Shown here: positions 33,071 to 41,506 of the stretch, piece by piece | Layout of the letters: each line of letters starts with the position of its first letter | Position numbering within the stretch: position 1 is the first letter of the stretch | Assembly (NCBI GenBank): GCA_045810625.1 | Contig: JBJMVQ010000029.1 | Location: 1 to 64,000 of the forward strand | DNA length: 64,000 nt | DNA from: JACQFZ01 sp045810625 | GTDB lineage: Bacteria > Pseudomonadota > Gammaproteobacteria > Acidiferrobacterales > Sulfurifustaceae | Direction: 5' to 3' | The notes under the pieces: generated by a model | The model's database searches: none | The model's input: only the letters and a program-made list of their open reading frames with translations | Told to the model about the DNA's origin: nothing | Made by a program: the position numbers and the translations under genes

Positions 33071-33499
33071 TCAAGCGCGGCGGGCGAGACGATCGAGGCA
33101 GCGCAGATACGCGGCCTGATCAGGGACGCGTTGCTCGCGCGCAGCGCGCCACACCGTTTCGCCGAGGCATTCCATCATCGCGTGCTCGACGGCGTGCGCG
33201 TCGGGCAGGCGCTCGCGCAGCTGCTGGTAGCAGCGGCGCACGCCGGGCGGCTGGTCGATCGCGAGCTGCTCGGCGATAGCGACGTGCAGCCCCATGTGAA
33301 GGAACGGGTTCGACTCGCCGAGCTCCGGGAGGTAGTCGCGGTCGCCGCTCCCGGTTTCGAGCAGCGCATGGTATTCCGGATGCTCGCGCGCGACGTCGAC
33401 GACCACTTTCTCGACACCTTCGAGCGGCAAGTTTTCGCGGTAATGCCGCCACGCACGAAAGAACACCTCACGCATCTCGGCGCGGTCGTTTCCGTACAT
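33071..33499 (-). CDS. DUF1841 family protein
   Basis: A 142-residue cytoplasmic protein of the DUF1841 family, found mostly in beta- and gamma-proteobacteria and of unknown function. Hallmarks are REVFFRAWRHYRENLPLEG, REHPEYHALL, NPFLHMGLHVAIAEQLAID and HAMMECLGETVW. It ends 34 bases before the sigma gene and starts just after the FIST gene, all on the minus strand. Confidence 0.88.
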   Translation of the reverse strand: MYGNDRAEMREVFFRAWRHYRENLPLEGVEKVVVDVAREHPEYHALLETGSGDRDYLPELGESNPFLHMGLHVAIAEQLAIDQPPGVRRCYQQLRERLPDAHAVEHAMMECLGETVWRAAREQRVPDQAAYLRCLDRLARRA

Positions 33500-33500
33500 G

Positions 33501-34610
33501 CTACGTTGCCTGTGCGTGGAATAGGCCCATGACCGTGGAGTACTGATAAAGATGGTTGGCGTCGTCGAGCGGGCCGATTTCGCCGTTTCCGTACATACCG
33601 ATTACCGGAAGGCGCGGGAAGCGCGCGGTGAGCGCGTCGAGATCGCGGTCGCGGTTGCCATAGAAATGCGGGCCGCGGCCCATACAGGGGAAGAGCAGCG
33701 CGAAGCTCGGCGTCGTCCGCAGCGAATTCGCCGCGATGTCGATCGTGTGGCGCATGTCGCGTTCGGCGGTCAGCGCGTCGCGCATCGCCCAGAACAGGCG
33801 CTCGCCGCGGGCGAGTGCCTGCGACAGCGTGATCGATTGATCCCGCGGGTTCGCCGACACGATGTGATTCAGTCGATAGCGCCCCTCGCGGATGGCGGTG
33901 AGCGGGTCGCCAAACGTGACACCGCCCATGATGAGATGCAGCGGGATGCGCTCCATCTCGCGGATTCCGTCGGGCAGCGATTTCACGAGCACGTTGAGCG
34001 CCGGATAGTTGCCGAGGCGCTTCACGTCGTAGCCGTGCACTTCCGCCACCTCGATCGGCGACGTGAGCGCGCGTACGCCTTGCGACGCGCCGATGGCTCC
34101 GCGTGCGCCGAGCAGGCGGACGTCGGCGCGGCCGCTTTCGGCGACGCGTCCGCTTGCCCAAACCTTGAAGGGACCGTGTCCAAAAAGATCGCCGGAGATC
34201 GCCCCGATACGCCGCGCGGGTACGTCGAGCCAATCGGCGGTGAGGCCCGCGGGCGCGGACAAGCTCAGGAGCACCGCTTCGTCGTTGGCGGTGTCGCTGC
34301 CCGGCAGCGCGAGCGTAATCGGTTCGGCGAACACCATCGCCGCCGCGCCGGGGCTATCGAGCACCCATTCCTGCTCTGTGAGGATTCCCGCCGCCGTCGC
34401 GCCGATGACCTGCAGACATCCGGCCGCGCGTGCGGCGGCGCGAATGGCTGGGTCGGGATTGATGGCGTAGTGCGGAGTGAGGAAGAGCAACACCCCGTTT
34501 GCACGCGAGAGCCGGGCGCGTTTCAGGGCGCGGGTTACCGCGCGCGCCGCATGCTCGGCTTCCGGGCGACCGCCGTAGCTCAATCCCGTGCTCGCCGCCA
34601 TCGTTCCCAT
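33501..34610 (-). CDS. FIST domain sensor protein
   Basis: A 369-residue protein with FIST_N (about residues 35-215) and FIST_C (about 220-350) domains, thought to bind small ligands such as amino acids in signal transduction. Seen: VLLFLTPHYAIN, QVIGATAAGIL, GASQGVRALTSPIEV and FLFPCMGRG-like ALLFPCMGRGPHFYG followed by IGMYGNGEIGPL. No output domain is fused, so it must act through a partner. ATG 34610 or 34601 can be the start. A nested dyad lies just upstream at 34620-34650. Confidence 0.88.
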   Translation of the reverse strand: MGTMAASTGLSYGGRPEAEHAARAVTRALKRARLSRANGVLLFLTPHYAINPDPAIRAAARAAGCLQVIGATAAGILTEQEWVLDSPGAAAMVFAEPITLALPGSDTANDEAVLLSLSAPAGLTADWLDVPARRIGAISGDLFGHGPFKVWASGRVAESGRADVRLLGARGAIGASQGVRALTSPIEVAEVHGYDVKRLGNYPALNVLVKSLPDGIREMERIPLHLIMGGVTFGDPLTAIREGRYRLNHIVSANPRDQSITLSQALARGERLFWAMRDALTAERDMRHTIDIAANSLRTTPSFALLFPCMGRGPHFYGNRDRDLDALTARFPRLPVIGMYGNGEIGPLDDANHLYQYSTVMGLFHAQAT

Positions 34611-34619
34611 GGTTTTTTA

Positions 34620-34650
34620 CTCTATCGCTGTAGTCCTACAAATGATAGAG
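34620..34650. promoter_or_regulatory. Nested dyad upstream of the FIST gene
   Basis: CTCTATC (34620-34626) pairs with GATAGAG (34644-34650), and inside them TGTAG (34629-34633) pairs with CTACA (34636-34640). The dyad lies 10 bases before the FIST start codon. It could be an operator or an mRNA hairpin that controls initiation. Confidence 0.4.
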
Positions 34651-34703
34651 CGGCTCCAGGAAAAAACGTTCGCCCCGAAATCGCGACGCCAAAACCGCCG
34701 GCT

Positions 34704-35336
34704 TCATGCGGTTTTAGCGGGATATTCGCAAAGGTCGTAGATCGGACAGATGGCGCAGCGCGGCTTGCGGGCGATGCAGATGTAACGTCCGTGCAGGATC
34801 AGCCAATGATGCGCATCGTGCCGGTACGCCGCGGGGACCTCTCGTACGAGCTTGTCCTCCACTTCACGGACATTCCGTCCGGGCGCGAGTCCGGTGCGGT
34901 TCGCGACACGGAAGATGTGCGTGTCCACGGCGATGGTCGGTTCCCCAAACGCGGTGTTCAGGATCACGTTGGCGGTTTTGCGTCCCACACCCGGTAGCCG
35001 CTCGAGCTCTTCGCGAGTGCGCGGTACTTTGCCGGCGTGTTCTTCCACCAGCATCTTGGCCGTCTTCATGATGTTGGCGGCTTTCGTGTTGTAGAGGCCG
35101 ATCGTCTTGATATAGCGCTTCAAGCCGCGCAGTCCGAGCGCGAGGATCGCTTGCGGCGTGTTCGCGACCTTGAAGAGATGCTCCGTGGCTTTGTTGACGC
35201 CCTTGTCCGTCGCCTGAGCGGAGAGAATCACCGCGACCAACAGCTCGAATGGAGTCCGGTGCTTGAGCTCGGTCGTCGGCGCGGGGTTCGCGCGCTTCAA
35301 GCGAGCGAATAACGTACGGCGTGTGGCGGCGTCCAT
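34704..35336 (-). CDS. nth: Endonuclease III
   Basis: A 210-residue DNA glycosylase/AP lyase that removes oxidised pyrimidines. Helix-hairpin-helix and catalytic Lys are in LERLPGVGRKTANVIL (Lys about 120), the catalytic Asp in AVDTHIFRVANR, and the four [4Fe-4S] ligands are C187, C194, C197 and C203 (CIARKPRCAICPIYDLC). Spacing and length match the E. coli enzyme. It follows the rnfB-like gene, an arrangement common in beta-proteobacteria. Confidence 0.96.
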   Translation of the reverse strand: MDAATRRTLFARLKRANPAPTTELKHRTPFELLVAVILSAQATDKGVNKATEHLFKVANTPQAILALGLRGLKRYIKTIGLYNTKAANIMKTAKMLVEEHAGKVPRTREELERLPGVGRKTANVILNTAFGEPTIAVDTHIFRVANRTGLAPGRNVREVEDKLVREVPAAYRHDAHHWLILHGRYICIARKPRCAICPIYDLCEYPAKTA

Positions 35337-35419
35337 GGGTAGTGCGACGTTTTCTTATTTTGGTGCGTTGCTCGCGCGACGCCGATATTACTCGACACCG
35401 CAGCGTCGCGTCAGCGATT

Positions 35420-36091
35420 TTAGCCCCGGTCGCTCGCGTCGCGGCCGCCGCGTTTGCGCCGCACGCGCTCGATCGCCTCGCGGATCTCTTTGCGAATTTG
35501 ATTCGGTGGCGGCGTATCGGCGAGCGGCGCCGTTTCTCGCACCCGGCCGCTGCGCGACGGGCGGCCGCCACGACCGCGCGCGAGACGCGCGATCCGTGCT
35601 TCGTTACGCGCGCGCCACGACGCCGCTTCGTCGGCACGGTATTCGGGCCACGGCCCCGTGGAGGGGGTGTCGACGGCTACCAAGTCGATGCAGTCGACCG
35701 GGCACGGGGGAAGGCACAACTCGCAGCCGGTGCACGACGGCGCGATGACGGTATGCATCCATTTTGGAGCGCCGACGATGGCGTCGACTGGACACGCCTC
35801 GAGACATTTTGCGCATCCGATGCAGCGCGACTCGTCGATTACCGCCCGCCGCCGACCTTGGTGCACGCCGTACCGAACGTCCAGAGGTTTTGTCGCCACG
35901 CCGAGCACACGCGCAAGGTCATTGAGCGTGGTCTCGCCTCCCGGGGGGCATTGATTGATGTCCGCTTCGCCGCGCGCGATGGCTCCGGCATATGCACGGC
36001 AGCGCGGGTAGCCGCAGCGGGTGCATTGCGTCTGTGGAAGGCAAGCGTCCAGGCGCGCGACGAGCGTGGGGTCGTGCACGGCAAAAGGCAT
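35420..36091 (-). CDS. RnfB/RsxB-like iron-sulfur protein
   Basis: A 223-residue protein. The N-terminal Cys set LPQTQCTRCGYPRCRAYA is the RnfB-type 4Fe-4S domain, followed by two ferredoxin clusters, CIGCAKCLEACPVDAI and CTGCELCLPPCPVDCI. There is no N-terminal membrane helix, unlike RnfB of complete Rnf complexes, and no other rnf gene is near, so it is probably a stand-alone electron carrier. The Arg-rich tail (about residues 165-223) is extra. ATG 36091 is chosen at the domain start. Its neighbour nth also has an FeS cluster; electron supply to it is only a guess. Confidence 0.88.
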   Translation of the reverse strand: MPFAVHDPTLVARLDACLPQTQCTRCGYPRCRAYAGAIARGEADINQCPPGGETTLNDLARVLGVATKPLDVRYGVHQGRRRAVIDESRCIGCAKCLEACPVDAIVGAPKWMHTVIAPSCTGCELCLPPCPVDCIDLVAVDTPSTGPWPEYRADEAASWRARNEARIARLARGRGGRPSRSGRVRETAPLADTPPPNQIRKEIREAIERVRRKRGGRDASDRG

Positions 36092-36139
36092 AGGCGAAGT
36101 ATGGCGGAGCGCCGCCCGGCACCGCAATAATCTGCGCCC

Positions 36140-36613
36140 ATGGCGAAGAAGCACGTTTTTGTTGCTTACAGCGGCTGGTGGGTCGTAGCCCAGGCGTTGA
36201 TTCTACTTGGCGCCCTGCTCGTGCCGTTGTGGGAGGCGCGGCTGATGTTTCCGCACGACCCGGTACATCGGATCGGCTGGCTGACCGTATCGGTCGGCTT
36301 CTTGGTCGCTGCCGCGGGTCTGCAACTGCTCGAACCGCAACTCACCCCGTTTCACGCTCCGCGGAGCGACGCCCGCCTCGTGACCGGCGGTATCTACGCC
36401 TACGTGCGGCATCCGATCTACGCCGGTTTGACCATGGCGTCGCTCGGCTGGGCGGTCGTTTGGCTCAGTTTCACAGGGGCGCTGTACACGATCGCCGTGG
36501 CGCTTTTCTTCGATCTGAAGGCCGAGTGCGAAGAGAACTGGTTGCGCGAGCGCTTCAAGGAGTACGGCGCGTACGCGAAGCGCGTGCGCCGGTTCATCCC
36601 CGGAATTTACTGA
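36140..36613 (+). CDS. Isoprenylcysteine carboxyl methyltransferase-like membrane protein
   Basis: A 157-residue protein with four to five membrane helices. The C-terminal GGIYAYVRHPIYAGLTMASLG and AECEENWLRERFKEYGAY are the SAM-binding signature of the ICMT/PEMT fold (RHPIY and the paired Glu). Substrate in bacteria is unknown: lipid or small-molecule methylation is possible. It is divergent from the rnfB-like gene. Confidence 0.85.
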   Translation: MAKKHVFVAYSGWWVVAQALILLGALLVPLWEARLMFPHDPVHRIGWLTVSVGFLVAAAGLQLLEPQLTPFHAPRSDARLVTGGIYAYVRHPIYAGLTMASLGWAVVWLSFTGALYTIAVALFFDLKAECEENWLRERFKEYGAYAKRVRRFIPGIY

Positions 36614-36629
36614 GTTCGTCTAGCAGGAT

Positions 36630-36660
36630 GTTGAAAAAGTCCATCCGGGACTTTTTCAAC
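36630..36660. repeat. GTTGAAAAAGTCC hairpin, copy 1
   Basis: GTTGAAAAAGTCC (36630-36642), loop ATCCG, GGACTTTTTCAAC (36648-36660): a perfect 13-bp stem 17 bases after the stop of the methyltransferase gene. A second copy with compensating changes is at 44126-44157. It may be a terminator and is certainly a repeat. Confidence 0.75.
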
Positions 36661-36693
36661 TCGCGCGTCGCGGCGCATGTCCGCGCCACCCTC

Positions 36694-36727
36694 CGTTTTT
36701 TCAGACACTTGCGTGTTTGAAAAAACG
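36694..36727. terminator. CGTTTTTTCA hairpin
   Basis: CGTTTTTTCA (36694-36703) and TGAAAAAACG (36718-36727) with near-paired inner GACAC/GTGTT form a long hairpin with a T-run on one strand and A-run on the other. It sits in the convergent gap between the methyltransferase and MscS genes, so a bidirectional terminator is plausible. No gene is seen from 36614 to 36825. Confidence 0.5.
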
Positions 36728-36825
36728 TGCGGCACTTCCGTGTGTCGCGTTAGCAGGTGTTTATCAACACCCTGCTCGCCGGCGCGGCAGGTTGTTGCCC
36801 ACGCCGCCCATGTCGTTTCGTCGCC

Positions 36826-38175
36826 TTATCCCGTTTTCTGCCGCGTGGGGCGCGGCGTGTCTTCCGTGACGGCGATGATGTGTCGCGTCGACGCGAGCTG
36901 GATACCGTGCTCGCTGAATGCACGCCAGATCTTGCGATTCAGGCGCGAACGCAGCTCGGCGATGCTGTTTTCCGGGTCGTTGATCCACACCGCAAGCTCG
37001 AGGTGAATGCCGTTTTCGCCCAAGCTCGTGACAAATGCTTGCGGGGCCGGGTTCGTGAGTACCCGACTCTCCGAGCGTCCCACTTCTTCCAGCAATGCGA
37101 GCGCCTGTTCCGGGTTGTCGTTATGGCTGATATGCACCGAGACGCGCACGCGCACGTTGCGGTCGCGATACGACCAGCTCGTGATGCGTTGCGTCACGAG
37201 CTCCTCGTTCGGAATGAGCACGTCGACGCCGTCGCTCGTGCGGACCACGACGTGGCGCGAATTGAGTGCCTGGACGACCCCGAAGGCTTCGCCGATGGTG
37301 ATGACATCGCCCGGCCGCACCGATTCCTCGAAGATGAGCACGAAGCCGCTCACGTAGTTGCTCACGGTGCGCTGCAGACCGAGGCCGATGCCGACGCCGA
37401 GCGCGCCGCCGACGACGGTCAGCGTCGTAAGATCGATGCCGGCGGTGATCAGCGCCGCCAGCACGGCGAGCGTGAGCAGCACGAGCCGCGTGAGCTTGGT
37501 GAGCGCCGCTTTCATGCTCGCGTCGAGGCTCTGCGCGCGGTGGATGCGCACGTCGAGCGCTTTGACGATCCAGAGGTATAGGATCAGCAGGAGCAGCATC
37601 GACAGCACGAAGCTCGCCACGGTCAGTAGCGAGATACGCGTTTGCGCGATCTCGATGGCGTACTCGTCGAGCACGTCGTTCACGAGCGGCAGCCAGCCGA
37701 AGATGTGCAGCGCGAGCAGGCTCCAGATCGTGACCGTGAGCGCGCCTTCCCACGCTTTCAGCCGGCTGCCCGGACTGAAGCTGTGACGCAGGACGAACAC
37801 GCCCATCCGCACGAGCGTGAACGCTCCGGCGCCGAGGATGAAATAGTGCAGCAAGTCGGTGCGGATCTTCTGCCAGTGCCGCAGCAGCGCCGCGCCGGCG
37901 ATGAGCCACAGCCAGAAGAGGAACGGCACGCTCACGAGCGCGCCGGTGCGCACCGCGACGCGGCGCAGGCCGTCCATCGTCGGCGGACCGATCACGCGTT
38001 GCAGTCGCAGCCGCAGATGGTGCCCGAGCCACAATGCGAGGAGGCCGCCGCTCACGATCACGGCGAGCTGCCACCACGTGGCGGCTTCGTTCAGGGACGG
38101 CAAGAGCGACTGCATCAGTTCCGGCAGCGGAACCGTCTCGGGCGTGTGCGCGAGCGCGTCGAACAGTTTGGCCAT
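36826..38175 (-). CDS. MscS-type mechanosensitive channel with extra helices
   Basis: A 449-residue inner-membrane channel. The MscS core spans about residues 225-430: the pore helix TVVGGALGVGIGLGLQRTVSNYVSG is of the Gly/Ala-rich TM3 type, followed by the beta domain (FGVVQALNSRHVVVRTSDG, VLIPNEELVTQRITSWSY). Four to six extra N-terminal helices precede it, so it is longer than E. coli MscS (286). Such channels release solutes on hypo-osmotic shock. ATG 38175 has GAACTGTTT-type context only; start by length and homology. Confidence 0.9.
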   Translation of the reverse strand: MAKLFDALAHTPETVPLPELMQSLLPSLNEAATWWQLAVIVSGGLLALWLGHHLRLRLQRVIGPPTMDGLRRVAVRTGALVSVPFLFWLWLIAGAALLRHWQKIRTDLLHYFILGAGAFTLVRMGVFVLRHSFSPGSRLKAWEGALTVTIWSLLALHIFGWLPLVNDVLDEYAIEIAQTRISLLTVASFVLSMLLLLILYLWIVKALDVRIHRAQSLDASMKAALTKLTRLVLLTLAVLAALITAGIDLTTLTVVGGALGVGIGLGLQRTVSNYVSGFVLIFEESVRPGDVITIGEAFGVVQALNSRHVVVRTSDGVDVLIPNEELVTQRITSWSYRDRNVRVRVSVHISHNDNPEQALALLEEVGRSESRVLTNPAPQAFVTSLGENGIHLELAVWINDPENSIAELRSRLNRKIWRAFSEHGIQLASTRHIIAVTEDTPRPTRQKTG

Positions 38176-38235
38176 AGGGCGAGTATAGCCGCGCGGAGAA
38201 AGAATCCGGGCGGTTCGGGCGCGGTCGCGCGAACG

Positions 38236-40302
38236 CTATTTAACGCGCATCCCCGGCTGCGCGCCGGCGTGCGGCGACAGGAGATAAAGCCCGGTGGTCT
38301 TGCCTTCGGCGTCGGACGCGGCGAGCACCATCCCCTCGGAAGTGCCGAACTTCATTTTTCGCGGCGCGAGGTTCGCCACCATCACCGTGAGCTGACCGGT
38401 CAGGCTCGCTGGGTCGTATGCGGATTTGATGCCGGCGAACACCGTGCGCGGGGCGGCCTCGCCCACATCGAGCGTGAGCTTCAGCAGCTTCTCCGCGCCT
38501 TCGACGTGCTCGGCCTTCACGATGCGCGCGATGCGCAAATCGATCTTGCTGAAGTCGTCGATCGAGATCGTTCCGCCGCTCGCGGTGGTGGGCGCGCCGG
38601 CATTGTTGACGGGTGTCGTCATCTGCAGACTTTCCTTGTTGGCGTCGACGAGCGCGTCGATCTGCTTCATCTCGAGGCGCGTCATGAGATGGGTGTACGG
38701 GTTGATGCGCGCGGGCAGCCGCTTCAAGTCGTCCCAGTTAAAGTCGCGGTCGAGTCCGAAGAAATCACGTGCCACCCGGCGCGTGGTCTGCGGAAGAATC
38801 GGTGCGAGCCAGATGGAAAGCGCGTAGAAGCCGTGCATCGCCGTCGAGCACACGTCATGGAGTCGGTCGCGCTGCGATTCGTCTTTCGCGAGATCCCACG
38901 GTTTGGCGTCGTTGATCCCGGCGTTCAGTCGATCGGCCGCCGCCATGATATCGCGCACCGCCTTGCCGAACTCGCGCGCGTGATACGCGGTCTTGATCAC
39001 CTGCCCGGTCGTCACGGCAGCGTTGATCAGATTCTTGCCGTCGTGTGTGGACGGATCGGGAAGCCCGAGGCGGCCGTCGAAGTAACGGGTGATGAACCCC
39101 GCGCATCGGCTCGCGATGTTCACGTACTTGCCGACGAGGTCGCTGTTCACGCGCGCGACGAAATCCTCGAGGTTGAGGTCGAGGTCTTCCATCGTGCCGT
39201 TCGACTTCGCGGCGTAGTAGTAGCGCAGGCACTCGGGGTTGAGCCCGAGCTTGAGGTAGCTCTCGGCGGTAATGAACGTGCCGCGCGATTTCGACATCTT
39301 CTCGCCGTTCACGGTGAGAAAGCCGTTCGTGTAGATCGCGCTCGGCGTCTTGTAGCCGGCGTACTCGAGCATTGCCGGCCAAAAGAGCGCGTGGAAGTAG
39401 AGGATGTCCTTGCCGATGAAGTGGACCATTTCGGTTTCCGGATCCGCGAGGAACCCGGCGAAATCGATGTCGCTGCGGGTGCAGTAGTTCTTGAAGCTGG
39501 CCAGATACCCGATCGGTGCGTCGAGCCACACGTAGAAATACTTGCCGGGCGCGTCGGGAATCTCGAAACCGAAATAAGGCGCGTCGCGCGAGATATCCCA
39601 GTCGGACAATTTGTTTTCGCCGGCGCCGCCGAGCCACTCCTGCATCTTGTTCAACGCTTCCGGCTGCAGGTGCCCGGGCGCGCGTGTCCATTCGCGCAGG
39701 AAGTCGACGCAGCCGGTGAGCTTGAAGAAGTAGTGCTCGGACGTCCTGAGCACGGGCTTCGCATTCGAGACCACCGAGTACGGGTTCTTGAGGTCGGTTG
39801 CGGCGTAGGTCGAGCCGCAGACTTCGCACGAGTCTCCGTACTGGTCCTTGGCGCCGCACTTCGGGCATTCGCCTTTCACGAATCGATCCGGCAGGAACAT
39901 GCCTTTGACCGGATCGTAGAGCTGCTCGATCGTGCGCGTTGCAATCAGCCCGCGCGCCTTGAGCTTGCGGTAGATGTCGTACGCGAGCGCGCGGTTCTCG
40001 TCGCTATGCGTCGTGTAGTAGTTGTCGAACTCGACCAGAAAGCCCTTGAAGTCGCGCGCGTGCTCCCGATTCATCCGCTCGATCAACTCTTCGGGCCGCA
40101 CGCCGGCCTTTTCGGCCGATAGCATGACCGGCGTGCCATGCGTGTCGTCCGCGCAGACGTAGTGAACCGTGTGGCCATGCATGCGCGCGTGGCGCACCCA
40201 GATGTCGGCTTGGATGTAACCGACGAGATGGCCGATGTGGATCGCGCCGTTGGCATAGGGCAGCGCGTTCGAGACCAGAAGGCGGCGTTTGGGTTCAGGC
40301 AT
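38236..40302 (-). CDS. metG: Methionyl-tRNA synthetase
   Basis: A 688-residue class I synthetase that charges tRNA-Met. HIGH motif in ALPYANGAIHIGHLVGYIQ, zinc knuckle Cys set in CPKCGAKDQYGDSCEVCGS (about residues 145-165), KMSKS in NGEKMSKSRGTFI, an anticodon-binding helical domain and a C-terminal OB-fold tRNA-binding domain (FSKIDLRIARIVKAEHVEGA, residues about 585-688) that dimerises the enzyme. Length equals the long proteobacterial form. It is divergent from the quinone oxidoreductase gene. Confidence 0.97.
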   Translation of the reverse strand: MPEPKRRLLVSNALPYANGAIHIGHLVGYIQADIWVRHARMHGHTVHYVCADDTHGTPVMLSAEKAGVRPEELIERMNREHARDFKGFLVEFDNYYTTHSDENRALAYDIYRKLKARGLIATRTIEQLYDPVKGMFLPDRFVKGECPKCGAKDQYGDSCEVCGSTYAATDLKNPYSVVSNAKPVLRTSEHYFFKLTGCVDFLREWTRAPGHLQPEALNKMQEWLGGAGENKLSDWDISRDAPYFGFEIPDAPGKYFYVWLDAPIGYLASFKNYCTRSDIDFAGFLADPETEMVHFIGKDILYFHALFWPAMLEYAGYKTPSAIYTNGFLTVNGEKMSKSRGTFITAESYLKLGLNPECLRYYYAAKSNGTMEDLDLNLEDFVARVNSDLVGKYVNIASRCAGFITRYFDGRLGLPDPSTHDGKNLINAAVTTGQVIKTAYHAREFGKAVRDIMAAADRLNAGINDAKPWDLAKDESQRDRLHDVCSTAMHGFYALSIWLAPILPQTTRRVARDFFGLDRDFNWDDLKRLPARINPYTHLMTRLEMKQIDALVDANKESLQMTTPVNNAGAPTTASGGTISIDDFSKIDLRIARIVKAEHVEGAEKLLKLTLDVGEAAPRTVFAGIKSAYDPASLTGQLTVMVANLAPRKMKFGTSEGMVLAASDAEGKTTGLYLLSPHAGAQPGMRVK

Positions 40303-40418
40303 TGGGCGCGGAAGTGGCGCGGGTGTCTGGAACCAGCGTGTTTTTCGGTTACCGGATGATTATCATGGCTGTCCATTGTAACAGCGTTGGCCCGTCTTCG
40401 GCGCGCGGTGGGCGATTG

Positions 40419-40451
40419 TGTCGCCGAGCCACGAATGTCGCCGAGCCACGA
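40419..40451. repeat. 16-bp tandem repeat in the metG/qor divergent region
   Basis: TGTCGCCGAGCCACGA occurs at 40419-40434 and 40436-40451, one base apart. It may be a pair of regulator sites or a simple duplication; no regulator is suggested by neighbours. Confidence 0.6.
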
Positions 40452-40501
40452 CACCCCAGATGGGGGCCGTGTAGGCAGAACTTTCAACAAGGAGAAAATA
40501 A

Positions 40502-41473
40502 ATGCCGTACGCTATTCGGATACACGCGGTCGGTGGACCCGAGCAGATGCGCTGGGAAGAGGTCGAGGTTTCTAAACCCGGACCCGGCGAAGTGGTGGTT
40601 CGCAACACCGCGATCGGCCTCAACTATATCGACACGTATCACCGGACCGGCCTCTACCCAATGCCGTTGCCGCTCACGCTCGGCATGGAAGGCGCGGGGG
40701 TGGTCGAAGAAGTGGGCCCAAAGGTAAAAGAGTTCAAGAAGGGCGACCGCGTCGCCTACGCGCAGCCCGTCGGCGCCTACGCGGAGACGTGCATCCGAGC
40801 CGCGGAGCGGCTCGTGAAAATCCCCCCCGGTATAGACGATAAAGTCGCGGCGGCGATGATGCTGAAGGGCATGACCGCGCAGTACCTGCTGCGTCGTACA
40901 TATAAGGTAAAGAAGGGCGACACCATCCTCGTTCACGCCGCCGCCGGCGGCGTCGGCCTGATCCTGTGCCAATGGGCGAAGTACCTCGGCGCGACGGTGA
41001 TCGGAACGGTCGGCAGCGACGAAAAGGCGGCGCTCGCCAAGAAGGCCGGCTGCAAGCACGTGATCGTTACGTCGAAAGAAAAGTTTTCGGAACGAGTGAA
41101 GGAGATCACCAAAGGCGCGGGCGTGCCGGTCGTCTATGACGGCGTGGGCAAGGACACCTTCATGGATTCGCTCGACTGCCTGATGCCGCTCGGTCTCATG
41201 GTGAGCTACGGCAACGCTTCCGGCGCCGTGCCCCCCGTGAATTTGGGCATTTTGTCGCAGAAGGGCTCGCTCTTCGTGACGCGGCCGACGCTCATCACCT
41301 ATACCGCGAAGCGCGAAGATCTGCTGAAAGCCGCGCGCGAGTTGTTTGAGGTGGTGAAGAAGAAAGCCGTGAAGATCACCATCAATCAGACTTACCCGCT
41401 CAAGGAAGCGGCGCAGGCGCATCGCGATCTCGAAGCGCGCAAGACCACCGGTTCGACGGTGCTGCTGCCTTAG
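40502..41473 (+). CDS. qor: NADPH:quinone oxidoreductase, zeta-crystallin type
   Basis: A 323-residue medium-chain dehydrogenase without structural zinc ligands. GLNYIDTYHRTGLYP and LPLTLGMEGAGVVEEVG are typical of QOR1, and the NADPH loop is VHAAAGGVGLILCQWAK. It would reduce quinones by one-electron steps. AAGGAG stands 9 bases before ATG 40502. A TPR protein gene follows 33 bases after the stop. Confidence 0.9.
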   Translation: MPYAIRIHAVGGPEQMRWEEVEVSKPGPGEVVVRNTAIGLNYIDTYHRTGLYPMPLPLTLGMEGAGVVEEVGPKVKEFKKGDRVAYAQPVGAYAETCIRAAERLVKIPPGIDDKVAAAMMLKGMTAQYLLRRTYKVKKGDTILVHAAAGGVGLILCQWAKYLGATVIGTVGSDEKAALAKKAGCKHVIVTSKEKFSERVKEITKGAGVPVVYDGVGKDTFMDSLDCLMPLGLMVSYGNASGAVPPVNLGILSQKGSLFVTRPTLITYTAKREDLLKAARELFEVVKKKAVKITINQTYPLKEAAQAHRDLEARKTTGSTVLLP

Positions 41474-41506
41474 GATTTTTAATGGATGATCAGTAAGGAG
41501 CAATTT

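Noticed and set aside
37642..40122. An 826-codon open frame on the plus strand across the MscS and metG genes
   Set aside because: It is antisense to two genes with intact family motifs, has the Arg/Val/His-rich composition of a shadow frame in high-GC DNA, and matches no family.
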